From Streptomyces achromogenes (GTDB lineage: Bacteria > Actinomycetota > Actinomycetes > Streptomycetales > Streptomycetaceae): a stretch of 64,000 nucleotides of DNA. Where the stretch lies: NCBI RefSeq assembly GCF_030816715.1, contig NZ_JAUSYH010000001.1, forward strand, positions 5,208,001 through 5,272,000. The letters are read 5' to 3'. The first letter of the stretch is position 1; each line of letters opens with the position of its first letter. Under the pieces are notes generated by a model. The model was not told the origin of the DNA, made no database searches, and worked only from the letters and a program-made list of their open reading frames with translations. The position numbers and the translations under genes were made by a program. This document shows positions 1 through 7,734 of this stretch, one piece after another.

Positions 1-7
1 GAGGCCC

Positions 8-478
8 ATGGCGCTCGACCAGTCCTTCGTCGGGCGGAGCTACCCGCCCACCGATCCCTACGAGGTCGGCCGCGAGAAGATCCGCGAGTTCGCCGAGGCC
101 GTGGGGGACGACAACCCGGTGTACACCGACCCGGAGGCCGCCAAGGCACTCGGGTACGCCGATGTGATCGCGCCGCCCACCTTCGTGTTCTCGATCACCT
201 TCAAGGCGGCGGGACAGGTCGTCCAGGACCCGCAGCTGGGACTCGACTACAGCCGTGTGGTGCACGGCGACCAGAAGTTCGCCTACAAGCGCCCGGTGCG
301 CGCCGGTGACCGCCTGACCGTCACCTCGACCATCGAGGCCGTGAAGTCCATGGCGGGCAACGACATCCTGGACATCCGCGGCGAGGTCCACGACGAGACC
401 GGCGAGCACGTCGTGACCGCCTGGACCAAGCTGGTCGCCCGTGCGGCGGAGCAGGCGCAGACCGACGGGGAGGCGTGA
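8..478 (+). CDS. MaoC-type hot-dog dehydratase, HadA-like subunit
   Basis: A 156-residue hot-dog-fold protein of the MaoC N-terminal (UPF0336) type. Such proteins pair with a second hot-dog subunit to form an R-specific 3-hydroxyacyl-thioester dehydratase. Where the hydratase motif D-x-N-P-x-H should lie (residues 34-39) it reads DDNPVY, so the catalytic His is a Tyr and activity is expected from the partner 7 bases downstream. ATG start preceded by GAGG at the window edge, so the upstream context is unseen. A comparable hadA-hadB pair sits before trpT-secE-nusG in mycobacteria (established synteny); the substrate in a mycolate-free Streptomyces is only inferred to be an acyl thioester. Confidence 0.85.
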   Translation: MALDQSFVGRSYPPTDPYEVGREKIREFAEAVGDDNPVYTDPEAAKALGYADVIAPPTFVFSITFKAAGQVVQDPQLGLDYSRVVHGDQKFAYKRPVRAGDRLTVTSTIEAVKSMAGNDILDIRGEVHDETGEHVVTAWTKLVARAAEQAQTDGEA

Positions 479-485
479 GGAACCG

Positions 486-917
486 ATGACGACAACGAAG
501 ATCGCTTACGACGACGTCGAGGTCGGCACCGAACTGCCGGCCCGGTCCTTTCCCGTGAACCGCGCCATGCTCGTGCAGTACGCGGGCGCCTCCGGAGACT
601 TCAACCCCATCCACTGGAACGAGAAGTTCGCCAAGGAGGTGGGCCTGCCGGACGTCATCGCGCACGGCATGTTCACCATGGCCGAGGCGGTCCGCGTCGT
701 GACCGACTGGACCGGCGACCCGGGCGCCCTCGTGGACTACGGCGTCCGCTTCACCAGGCCCGTCGTCGTCCCGAACGACGACCAGGGCGCGGTGATCGAG
801 GTCACCGGCAAGGTGGCCGCCAAGCTCGACGACAACACCGTGCGGGTGGACCTGACGGTGACCAGCGGCGGCCAGAAGGTCCTGGGAATGTCACGGGCGG
901 TCGTACGACTGGCCTGA
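486..917 (+). CDS. MaoC-type dehydratase, catalytic HadB-like subunit
   Basis: A 143-residue MaoC/hydratase-2 hot-dog protein. The motif GDFNPIH at residues 37-43 supplies the catalytic Asp38 and His43 that the upstream partner lacks, so the two genes probably encode an obligate heterodimer that dehydrates 3-hydroxyacyl thioesters. The ATG at 486 is chosen because it follows a GAGGAACC ribosome-binding stretch and gives the usual family length; a longer frame reaching back to 441 would overlap the first gene. The gene is followed by a strong hairpin. Confidence 0.87.
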   Translation: MTTTKIAYDDVEVGTELPARSFPVNRAMLVQYAGASGDFNPIHWNEKFAKEVGLPDVIAHGMFTMAEAVRVVTDWTGDPGALVDYGVRFTRPVVVPNDDQGAVIEVTGKVAAKLDDNTVRVDLTVTSGGQKVLGMSRAVVRLA

Positions 918-941
918 GCAGCCGGCAGCCGGCAGCCGGCG

Positions 942-976
942 GTAAGGGGCGTCTCCTATGAGGAGGCGCCCCTTAC
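942..976 (+). terminator. Hairpin terminator after the MaoC pair
   Basis: A 16-base stem (942-957 against 961-976) with one G-T wobble and a 3-base loop lies just after the MaoC gene and before murB. It has no clear T-run, as is common for Streptomyces terminators. Three perfect tandem copies of the 7-mer GCAGCCG (918-938) sit between the stop codon and the stem. Confidence 0.7.
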
Positions 977-1012
977 GTGTGACGGGCGGGCCGGGCTGTC
1001 GGCGGTGTCTCG

Positions 1013-1018
1013 TAGGCT
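1013..1018 (+). promoter_or_regulatory. Candidate -10 element of murB (possibly leaderless)
   Basis: TAGGCT, a good match to a Streptomyces -10 hexamer, lies 6 bases before the murB GTG, and no ribosome-binding site is visible. This fits a transcript starting at or near the start codon. No convincing -35 is seen. Confidence 0.35.
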
Positions 1019-1024
1019 GGGCGC

Positions 1025-2080
1025 GTGCAGGAACTCCACGACGCCCCGCTCGCCCCGCTGACCACCTTCCGGCTGGGCGGCCCCGCCACCAGGCTGGTGA
1101 CCGCGACCACCGACGCCGAGGTGATCGCAGCCGTGCGCGAGGCCGACGCGGCCGGCACGCCCCTGCTGATCGTCGGCGGCGGCTCCAACCTCGTCATCGG
1201 CGACAAGGGCTTCGAGGGGACGGCCCTGCGCATCGCCACCCGCGGCTGCGAACTCACCGGGACGCGGCTGGAGCTGGCCGCGGGCGAGGTGTGGAGCGAC
1301 GCCGTCGCCCGCACCGTGGCGGCCGGTCTGGCCGGCATCGAGTGCCTGGCCGGCATCCCCGGCTCGGCGGGCGCCACCCCGATCCAGAACGTCGGGGCGT
1401 ACGGCCAGGAGGTCTCCAGCACGATCACCGAGGTGATCGCCTACGACCGCCGGGCGGGTGAGACGGTCACGCTCGCCGCCGAGGAGTGCGCCTTCTCCTA
1501 CCGCCACAGCCGCTTCAAGGCCGACCCGGACCGGTACGTCGTCCTGCGGGTCCGCTTCGAGCTGGAGGACGCGGACGGGCTGTCGGCGCCGCTGAAGTAC
1601 GCCGAGACGGCACGCGCGCTGGGCGTCGGGCCGGGCGACCGGGTGCCGCTCGCCGACGCCCGCGAGACCGTGCTGACGCTGCGCGCAGGGAAGGGCATGG
1701 TGCTGGACGCCGAGGACCACGACACCTGGTCGGCCGGTTCGTTCTTCACCAACCCGATCCTCACCGACGCCGACTTCGCCGCGTTCCACGCGCGCGTGAA
1801 GGAGCGGCTGGGCGAGGGCGCCGAGCCGCCCGCCTATCCGGCCGGCCAGGGGCACACCAAGACCTCGGCCGCCTGGCTGATCGACAAGGCGGGCTTCACC
1901 AAGGGGTACGGCAGCGGCCCCGCCCGCATCTCGACCAAGCACACGCTCGCCCTCACCAACCGGGGCGAGGCGACCACGGAAGACCTGCTGGCGCTGGCCC
2001 GCGAGGTCGTCGCCGGCGTGCGCGACGCCTTCGGGGTCACCCTGGTCAACGAGCCGGTGATGGTGGGCGTCGGGCTGTAG
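1025..2080 (+). CDS. murB: UDP-N-acetylenolpyruvoylglucosamine reductase MurB
   Basis: A 351-residue MurB. It reduces the enolpyruvyl group of UDP-GlcNAc-enolpyruvate with NADPH, giving UDP-MurNAc, the second committed peptidoglycan step, in the cytoplasm. The FAD-binding segment VGGGSNLVIG is at residues 50-59, the conserved region around GIPGSAGATPIQN follows, and SFFTNP with the expected proton-donor Ser239 is in the C-terminal third. GTG start; no Shine-Dalgarno sequence is visible, while TAGGCT ends 6 bases before the start, so the mRNA may be leaderless. The gene converges on add. Confidence 0.95.
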   Translation: MQELHDAPLAPLTTFRLGGPATRLVTATTDAEVIAAVREADAAGTPLLIVGGGSNLVIGDKGFEGTALRIATRGCELTGTRLELAAGEVWSDAVARTVAAGLAGIECLAGIPGSAGATPIQNVGAYGQEVSSTITEVIAYDRRAGETVTLAAEECAFSYRHSRFKADPDRYVVLRVRFELEDADGLSAPLKYAETARALGVGPGDRVPLADARETVLTLRAGKGMVLDAEDHDTWSAGSFFTNPILTDADFAAFHARVKERLGEGAEPPAYPAGQGHTKTSAAWLIDKAGFTKGYGSGPARISTKHTLALTNRGEATTEDLLALAREVVAGVRDAFGVTLVNEPVMVGVGL

Positions 2081-2141
2081 GCCCCGACCGGCTCCCGGGG
2101 CCCGGGGAGCGCGGCTCACCAGCCGGGGCTCGGCGGGGCGC

Positions 2142-3173
2142 TCAGGACGCCAGCCAGTCGTCCACGCCCGAGAGCAGCTTCCGGCGTACGTCCTCGGGCG
2201 CCGCCGAGCCCCGCACCGACTGCCGGGCCAGTTCCGCCAACTCCTCGTCCGTGAAGGCGTGGTGGCGGCGGGCGATCTCGTACTGGGCCGCCAGGCGCGA
2301 GCCGAAGAGCAGCGGGTCGTCGGCGCCCAGCGCCATGGGGACGCCCGCGTCGAACAGGGTGCGCAGTGGGACGTCCTCGGGCTTCTCGTACACGCCCAGG
2401 GCGACGTTCGAGGCCGGGCAGACCTCGCAGGTCACCCCGCGTTCGGCGAGCTTCCTCAGCAGCCGGGGGTCCTCGGCCGCGCGTACGCCGTGCCCGAGCC
2501 GGTTCGCGTACAGGTCGTCCAGACAGTCGCGGACGGACGACGGGCCGGTCAGCTCGCCGCCGTGCGGGGCGGACAGCAGCCCGCCTTCGCGGGCGATCGC
2601 GAACGCCCGGTCGAAGTCCCGGGCCATGCCCCTGCGTTCGTCGTTGGAGAGCCCGAAGCCGACCACCCCGCGGTCCGCGTACCGCACGGCCAGCCGGGCC
2701 AGGGTGCGGGCGTCCAGGGGGTGCTTCATCCGGTTCGCCGCGACGAGGACCCGCATGCCGAGCCCGGTCTCGCGCGATGTCGTCTCCACCGCGTCCAGGA
2801 TGATCTCCAGCGCCGGGATCAGCCCGCCCAGCCGGGGCGCGTACGACGTCGGGTCGACTTGGATCTCCAGCCAGTGCGAGCCGTCCTTGAGGTCCTCCTC
2901 GGCGGCCTCCCGCACCAGCCGCTGGATGTCCTCCGGCTCCCGCACACACGACCGGGCCGCGTCGTACAGGCGCTGGAAGCGGAACCAGCCCCGTTCGTCC
3001 GTGGCCCGCAGCTTGGGTGGCTCCCCGCTGGTCAGCGCCTCGGTCAGTGCGTCCGGCAGGTGCACGCCGTACTTGTCGGCCAGTTCCAGCACGGTGGTGG
3101 CCCGCATCGACCCGGTGAAGTGCAGGTGCAGATGGGCTTTCGGCAGCTCAGAGACATCACGTACACGCTCCAT
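2142..3173 (-). CDS. add: Adenosine deaminase family protein
   Basis: A 343-residue amidohydrolase-fold adenosine deaminase, expected to convert adenosine or deoxyadenosine to inosine and ammonia in purine salvage. The zinc H-x-H motif is His16/His18 in HLHLHFTG, the PHGGE motif carries the catalytic Glu, a GHG motif follows, and ALGADDP near residue 280 gives the metal and catalytic aspartates. Relative to classic enzymes the usual HLDG/HLEG is HFTG, typical of the actinobacterial subgroup, so the exact nucleoside preference is less certain. ATG start. It converges on murB and is followed upstream by aspC on the same strand. Confidence 0.9.
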   Translation of the reverse strand: MERVRDVSELPKAHLHLHFTGSMRATTVLELADKYGVHLPDALTEALTSGEPPKLRATDERGWFRFQRLYDAARSCVREPEDIQRLVREAAEEDLKDGSHWLEIQVDPTSYAPRLGGLIPALEIILDAVETTSRETGLGMRVLVAANRMKHPLDARTLARLAVRYADRGVVGFGLSNDERRGMARDFDRAFAIAREGGLLSAPHGGELTGPSSVRDCLDDLYANRLGHGVRAAEDPRLLRKLAERGVTCEVCPASNVALGVYEKPEDVPLRTLFDAGVPMALGADDPLLFGSRLAAQYEIARRHHAFTDEELAELARQSVRGSAAPEDVRRKLLSGVDDWLAS

Positions 3174-3296
3174 TCAGCGATCCTGCCGTACGTCCCGGGC
3201 GTCTCGGTAGCACTTTCCCCGAACGTGGTCTTGCTCGCACAAAGCAGCGGGACCGCACGCCGGCGTCGGCATGCGGTCCCGTGGGGGAGACGGACG

Positions 3297-4523
3297 TCAG
3301 TCCCTGGCCTCCGCCAGCAGCTTCTGGATACGGCTCACGCCCTCGACGAGGTCCTCGTCGCCCAGCGCGTACGACAGCCGCAGATACCCCGGGGTGCCGA
3401 AGGCCTCGCCCGGCACCACCGCGACCTCGGCCTCCTCCAGGATCAGCGCGGCCAGCTCGACCGAAGTCTGCGGACGCCTGCCGCGGATCTCCTTGCCGAG
3501 CAGCGCCTTCACCGACGGGTACGCGTAGAACGCGCCCTCGGGCTCCGGGCAGACGACGCCGTCGATCTCGTTGAGCATCCGGACGATCGTCCTGCGGCGC
3601 CGGTCGAAGGCCTCGCGCATCGTCTCGACGGCCGACAGGTCGCCGGAGACGGCGGCCAGGGCGGCGATCTGCGCCACGTTGGAGACGTTCGAGGTGGCGT
3701 GCGACTGCAGGTTCGTCGCGGCCTTGACGACGTCCTTCGGGCCGATGATCCAGCCCACCCGCCAGCCGGTCATCGCGTACGTCTTGGCGACGCCGTTGAC
3801 GACGATGCACTTGTCGCGCAGCTCGGGGAGGATCGCCGGCAGCGAGGTGAACGTCGCGTCGCCGTAGACGAGGTGCTCGTAGATCTCGTCCGTCATGACC
3901 CACAGGCCGTGCTCGACGGCCCAGCGGCCGATCGCCTCGGCGTCCTCGGCGCTGTAGACCGCTCCGGTCGGGTTCGAGGGGGAGACGAACAGGACGACCT
4001 TCGTCCGCTCCGTGCGGGCCGCCTCCAACTGCTCGACGGAGACGCGGTAACCGGTCGTCTCGTCGGCCACCACGTCCACCGGGACGCCGCCGGCCAGCCG
4101 GATCGACTCCGGGTACGTGGTCCAGTACGGGGCCGGGACGATGACCTCGTCGCCCGGGTCGAGGATCGCGGCGAAGGCCTCGTAGATGGCCTGCTTGCCG
4201 CCGTTGGTGACCAGGATCTGCGAGGCCTCGACCTCGTAGCCGGAGTCACGCAGCGTCTTCGCGGCGATCGCGGCCTTCAGCTCGGGCAGACCCCCGGCCG
4301 GCGTGTACCGGTGGAACTTGGGGTTCTTGCAGGCCTCGATCGCGGCCTCGACGATGTAGTCCGGGGTCGGGAAGTCGGGCTCGCCGGCGCCGAAGCCGAT
4401 CACCGGACGCCCGGCGGCCTTCAGGGCCTTGGCCTTGGCGTCCACGGCGAGGGTGGCGGACTCGGAGATCGCGCCGACTCGGGCGGAGACCCGGCGGTCG
4501 GTGGGAGGGGTTGCAGCGCTCAT
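3297..4523 (-). CDS. aspC: Class I/II aminotransferase, aspartate aminotransferase type
   Basis: A 408-residue PLP-dependent fold-type-I aminotransferase, expected to interconvert aspartate and 2-oxoglutarate with oxaloacetate and glutamate. Visible motifs are VTNGGKQAIYE (cofactor phosphate region), SPSNPTGAVYS, the MTDEIYEHLVY segment and VAKTYAMTGWR with the Schiff-base Lys. The ATG at 4523 is preferred over an in-frame upstream ATG at 4571 because it gives the length expected of the Streptomyces enzyme. The 123-base gap to add suggests they may be co-transcribed, with add downstream. Confidence 0.92.
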   Translation of the reverse strand: MSAATPPTDRRVSARVGAISESATLAVDAKAKALKAAGRPVIGFGAGEPDFPTPDYIVEAAIEACKNPKFHRYTPAGGLPELKAAIAAKTLRDSGYEVEASQILVTNGGKQAIYEAFAAILDPGDEVIVPAPYWTTYPESIRLAGGVPVDVVADETTGYRVSVEQLEAARTERTKVVLFVSPSNPTGAVYSAEDAEAIGRWAVEHGLWVMTDEIYEHLVYGDATFTSLPAILPELRDKCIVVNGVAKTYAMTGWRVGWIIGPKDVVKAATNLQSHATSNVSNVAQIAALAAVSGDLSAVETMREAFDRRRRTIVRMLNEIDGVVCPEPEGAFYAYPSVKALLGKEIRGRRPQTSVELAALILEEAEVAVVPGEAFGTPGYLRLSYALGDEDLVEGVSRIQKLLAEARD

Positions 4524-4636
4524 GGGGCCCATGGTTTCAGACCGGAAACGGGCCCGGCACACGGGTTTCACGGACTGGTCAGCCGACCGGTCAGCAAAGA
4601 GAACATCCGAAGGAATCCGATCAAGGCCGCTTTCCG

Positions 4637-4666
4637 TTCGACGAGGCGCTCAAGACCACGTACACT
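4637..4666 (+). promoter_or_regulatory. Candidate promoter for tRNA-Trp and secE-nusG
   Basis: TTCGAC (4637-4642) and TACACT (4661-4666) are separated by 18 bases, a good vegetative-sigma arrangement. The predicted start near 4673 lies about 80 bases before the tRNA gene. Confidence 0.5.
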
Positions 4667-4750
4667 CACACGTCGTTGGCCTTCGACAGCCGCGCCACAT
4701 CAGGTGCACACCGAGCACCCGGGCGGATGCGGTACGTTGGGGACACACAA

Positions 4751-4823
4751 AGGGTCGTAGCTCAATTGGTAGAGCACTGGTCTCCAAAACCAGCGGTTGG
4801 GGGTTCAAGTCCCTCCGGCCCTG
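4751..4823 (+). tRNA. trpT: tRNA-Trp (CCA anticodon)
   Basis: A 73-base tRNA without encoded 3' CCA. The acceptor stem pairs AGGGTCG with CGGCCCT, the anticodon arm is CTGGT-CTCCAAA-ACCAG with CCA at 4784-4786, and the T loop is TTCAAGT. Its place directly before secE is the conserved actinobacterial arrangement. Confidence 0.97.
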
Positions 4824-4937
4824 CTACACACTCCGTCACCAGGATGTGTGCGCAGCGCATGTACGTACAGCAATGCACTCGCCGTGCGGCTCAGACCGGG
4901 CGCGGCACGGCCACGACCCGGGAACAGGTGAGGACGA

Positions 4938-5225
4938 ATGGCGGACGCCGTGGGCTCCATCGACACGCCTGATGCCCAGGACGAGGCGCCTGAGGCGAAG
5001 AAGAAGGCTCGTAAGGGCGGCAAGCGCGCCAAGAAGGGCCCGCTGAAGCGCCTCGCGCTCTTCTACCGCCAGATCGTTGCGGAGCTCCGCAAGGTCGTAT
5101 GGCCCACTCGAGGTCAGCTGACGACGTACACCACCGTGGTGATCGTGTTCGTCGTCATCATGATCGGCCTGGTGACCGTGATTGACTATGGACTCAGCCA
5201 CGCCGCCAAGTATGTCTTTGGCTGA
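4938..5225 (+). CDS. secE: Preprotein translocase subunit SecE
   Basis: A 95-residue SecE, the small clamp subunit of the SecYEG channel in the cytoplasmic membrane. It has a Lys/Ala-rich cytoplasmic N-terminus (about residues 14-36), the conserved amphipathic region around ELRKVVWPTRGQ, and one C-terminal membrane helix (about residues 65-85). Single-helix SecE is normal for Gram-positives. ATG preceded by GAGGACGA. It lies between tRNA-Trp and nusG. Confidence 0.95.
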   Translation: MADAVGSIDTPDAQDEAPEAKKKARKGGKRAKKGPLKRLALFYRQIVAELRKVVWPTRGQLTTYTTVVIVFVVIMIGLVTVIDYGLSHAAKYVFG

Positions 5226-5232
5226 GCCTAGA

Positions 5233-5267
5233 GCGAAGGGCGCCGAGGTATCCGGCGCCCCTTTCGC
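5233..5267 (+). terminator. Hairpin between secE and nusG
   Basis: A 13-base stem (GCGAAGGGCGCCG at 5233-5245 against 5253-5267, one bulge) with a short loop lies 7 bases after the secE stop. It looks like a terminator or processing site and could uncouple nusG from secE. Confidence 0.5.
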
Positions 5268-5305
5268 ATGTTCCACCCCTATGTATCCAGGAAGAAGCAG
5301 CCACC

Positions 5306-6169
5306 GTGTCTGACCAGAACCTGAACGACGCCATCGAGCCGAACGAGTCCGTGGACGACGAGCTCGACATCGTCGAGGGCTCGGACGAGGTGGACGAGTT
5401 CGAGGCTGCCGAGGCCGACGCGGGCGAGCCCGCGGAGGAAGCCGCGCTGCACGTCGAGGACGAGGACGCCGCGGGCGCCGAGGACGATGACGCCGACGAG
5501 GCCGTCGCCGAAGAGTCCGAGGAAGCCGAAGAGGAAGAGCCGGCCGAGCCGGTCGACCCCGTCGTCGCCCTGCGCGAGGAACTGCGCACCCTCCCCGGCG
5601 AGTGGTACGTCATCCACACGTACGCCGGCTACGAGAACCGCGTGAAGACCAACCTGGAGCAGCGCGCCGTCTCGCTGAACGTCGAGGACTTCATCTTCCA
5701 GGCCGAAGTGCCGCAGGAAGAGGTCGCGCAGATCAAGAACGGCGAGCGCAAAACCATCCGTCAGAACAAGCTCCCCGGCTATGTGCTGGTGCGCATGGAC
5801 CTGACGAACGAGTCCTGGGGCGTCGTCCGCAACACCCCCGGCGTCACCGGCTTCGTGGGCAACGCCTACGACCCGTACCCGCTGACCCTGGACGAGATCG
5901 TCAAGATGCTCGCCCCGGAGGCCGAGGAGAAGGCCGCCCGTGAGGCCGCCGAGGCCGAGGGCAAGCCGGCTCCGGCCCGCAAGGTCGAGGTCCAGGTGCT
6001 GGACTTCGAGGTGGGCGACTCGGTCACCGTCACCGACGGCCCCTTCGCCACGTTGCAGGCCACGATCAACGAGATCAACGCCGACTCGAAGAAGGTCAAG
6101 GGCCTCGTCGAGATCTTCGGCCGCGAGACCCCGGTCGAGCTCAGCTTCGACCAGATCCAGAAGAACTAG
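5306..6169 (+). CDS. nusG: Transcription termination/antitermination factor NusG
   Basis: A 287-residue NusG that binds RNA polymerase and couples elongation to Rho and the ribosome. Residues 1 to about 90 are a very acidic extension typical of Streptomyces; the NGN domain begins near GEWYVIHTYAGYENRVK and contains NKLPGYVLVRM and NTPGVTGFVG; an Ala/Glu-rich linker leads to the C-terminal KOW domain (VGDSVTVTDGPFA). GTG start with GGAAGAAG upstream. Strong terminator downstream. Confidence 0.96.
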   Translation: MSDQNLNDAIEPNESVDDELDIVEGSDEVDEFEAAEADAGEPAEEAALHVEDEDAAGAEDDDADEAVAEESEEAEEEEPAEPVDPVVALREELRTLPGEWYVIHTYAGYENRVKTNLEQRAVSLNVEDFIFQAEVPQEEVAQIKNGERKTIRQNKLPGYVLVRMDLTNESWGVVRNTPGVTGFVGNAYDPYPLTLDEIVKMLAPEAEEKAAREAAEAEGKPAPARKVEVQVLDFEVGDSVTVTDGPFATLQATINEINADSKKVKGLVEIFGRETPVELSFDQIQKN

Positions 6170-6196
6170 CTCCTTCTGGAACACACGCCTCCGACC

Positions 6197-6241
6197 AGGT
6201 CAGGCGGGCTGTCACAGCTCGCCTGACCTGCTCGGTTTTTG
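6197..6241 (+). terminator. Rho-independent terminator after nusG
   Basis: An outer 10-base stem (6197-6206 with 6220-6229) encloses a small inner stem and is followed by TTTTT at 6236-6240. A canonical intrinsic terminator, which suggests rplK has its own promoter. Confidence 0.85.
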
Positions 6242-6266
6242 GCCGCGCAGAGATACCCGTTATCGT
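6238..6266 (+). promoter_or_regulatory. Candidate rplK-rplA promoter
   Basis: TTTGGC (6238-6243) and TATCGT (6261-6266), 17 bases apart, directly follow the nusG terminator. The implied leader is about 70 bases. Confidence 0.4.
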
Positions 6267-6340
6267 TGTGCGGTATGCCTCCATCCGGATCATCCGGACC
6301 GGAAGGCTGAAAAAACTCTCACTAGGACCCGGAGAGAGCA

Positions 6341-6775
6341 ATGCCTCCCAAGAAGAAGAAGGTCACGGGGCTCATCAAGCTCCAGATCAACGCCGGTGCG
6401 GCCAACCCCGCGCCGCCGGTCGGCCCCGCGCTCGGCCAGCACGGCGTCAACATCATGGAGTTCTGCAAGGCCTACAACGCCGCGACCGAGTCGCAGCGTG
6501 GCTGGGTGATCCCGGTGGAGATCACGGTCTACGAGGACCGCTCCTTCACCTTCGTCACCAAGACGCCGCCGGCCGCGAAGATGATCCTCAAGGCCGCGGG
6601 TGTCGAGAAGGGCTCGGGCGAGCCGCACAAGACCAAGGTCGCCAAGATCACCGAGGCGCAGGTCCGTGAGATCGCCACGACCAAGCTTCCCGACCTGAAC
6701 GCCAACGACCTGGACGCCGCGTCGAAGATCATCGCCGGCACCGCCCGCTCCATGGGCATCACGGTCGAGGGCTGA
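6341..6775 (+). CDS. rplK: 50S ribosomal protein L11 (uL11)
   Basis: A 144-residue L11 that binds 23S rRNA at the GTPase-associated centre, the site of thiostrepton action. The N-terminal domain shows [20 protein letters not shown], the Pro-rich hinge where thiostrepton-resistance changes occur; it is unaltered here. The C-terminal rRNA-binding domain has [17 protein letters not shown] preceded by GGAGAG. First gene of the rplK-rplA operon. Confidence 0.98.
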
Positions 6776-6860
6776 TCCCCAGCCCCGTAGCACCTTCGTA
6801 GCACCGTGGCAGGGCCTGCTCGGCCCGTACCACGACTCCTCAAGACACACTGGAGCAGTA

Positions 6861-7586
6861 GTGAGCAAGCGCAGCAAGTCCCTCCGCGCTGCGGACGCCA
6901 AGATCGACCGGGAGAAGCTCTACGCCCCGCTCGAGGCCGTCCGTCTCGCCAAGGAGACCTCCACGAGCAAGTTCGACGGCACCGTCGAGGTCGCCTTCCG
7001 CCTGGGTGTCGACCCGCGCAAGGCCGACCAGATGGTCCGTGGCACCGTGAACCTGCCGCACGGCACCGGCAAGACCGCCCGGGTCCTGGTCTTCGCGACC
7101 GGTGACCGTGCTGCGGCCGCGGAGGCCGCGGGCGCCGACATCGTCGGCTCCGACGAACTGATCGACGAGGTGGCGAAGGGGCGTCTGGACTTCGACGCCG
7201 TCGTCGCCACCCCGGACCTCATGGGCAAGGTCGGCCGCCTCGGCCGCGTCCTCGGCCCGCGTGGTCTGATGCCCAACCCGAAGACCGGCACCGTGACCCC
7301 GGACGTGGCCAAGGCCGTGACCGAGATCAAGGGCGGCAAGATCGAGTTCCGCGTCGACAAGCACTCGAACCTGCACTTCATCATCGGCAAGGCGTCCTTC
7401 GACGACGACAAGCTGGTGGAGAACTACGGCGCGGCGCTGGAGGAGATCCTCCGTCTGAAGCCGTCCGCCGCCAAGGGCCGCTACATCAAGAAGGCCGCGA
7501 TCAGCACCACGATCGGCCCCGGCGTCCCGGTCGACCCGAACCGCACCCGGAACCTTCTCGTCGAGGAGGACCCGGCCGCGGTCTGA
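6861..7586 (+). CDS. rplA: 50S ribosomal protein L1 (uL1)
   Basis: A 241-residue L1 of the ribosomal L1 stalk, involved in release of E-site tRNA; in many bacteria L1 also represses its own operon by binding mRNA. Conserved segments are ARVLVFATGD, the GRVLGPRGLMPNPKTGTVT motif and KGGKIEFRVDK. GTG start, 85 bases after rplK. A strong terminator follows. Confidence 0.98.
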   Translation: MSKRSKSLRAADAKIDREKLYAPLEAVRLAKETSTSKFDGTVEVAFRLGVDPRKADQMVRGTVNLPHGTGKTARVLVFATGDRAAAAEAAGADIVGSDELIDEVAKGRLDFDAVVATPDLMGKVGRLGRVLGPRGLMPNPKTGTVTPDVAKAVTEIKGGKIEFRVDKHSNLHFIIGKASFDDDKLVENYGAALEEILRLKPSAAKGRYIKKAAISTTIGPGVPVDPNRTRNLLVEEDPAAV

Positions 7587-7610
7587 ACCTGACGGTTCGC
7601 CCGAGTCGGC

Positions 7611-7655
7611 GACGAGCCCCGCAACCTTTCGAGGTGCGGGGCTCGTCCCTTTTTG
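7611..7655 (+). terminator. Rho-independent terminator after rplA
   Basis: A perfect 13-base stem (7611-7623 with 7635-7647), 11-base loop and a T-run ending about 7654 close the rplK-rplA operon. Confidence 0.9.
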
Positions 7656-7734
7656 TCGTACCTCTCTTTCTTCGTACGACTGTCGGTGCTGTGCGTTACC
7701 TTCCAGGGACGGGCATTCCATGGGGGTGGGACGA

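Noticed and set aside
2092..2109. Palindrome between murB and add as bidirectional terminator
   Set aside because: CTCCC and GGGAG arms are short and could be random in GC-rich DNA; no T-run on either strand.
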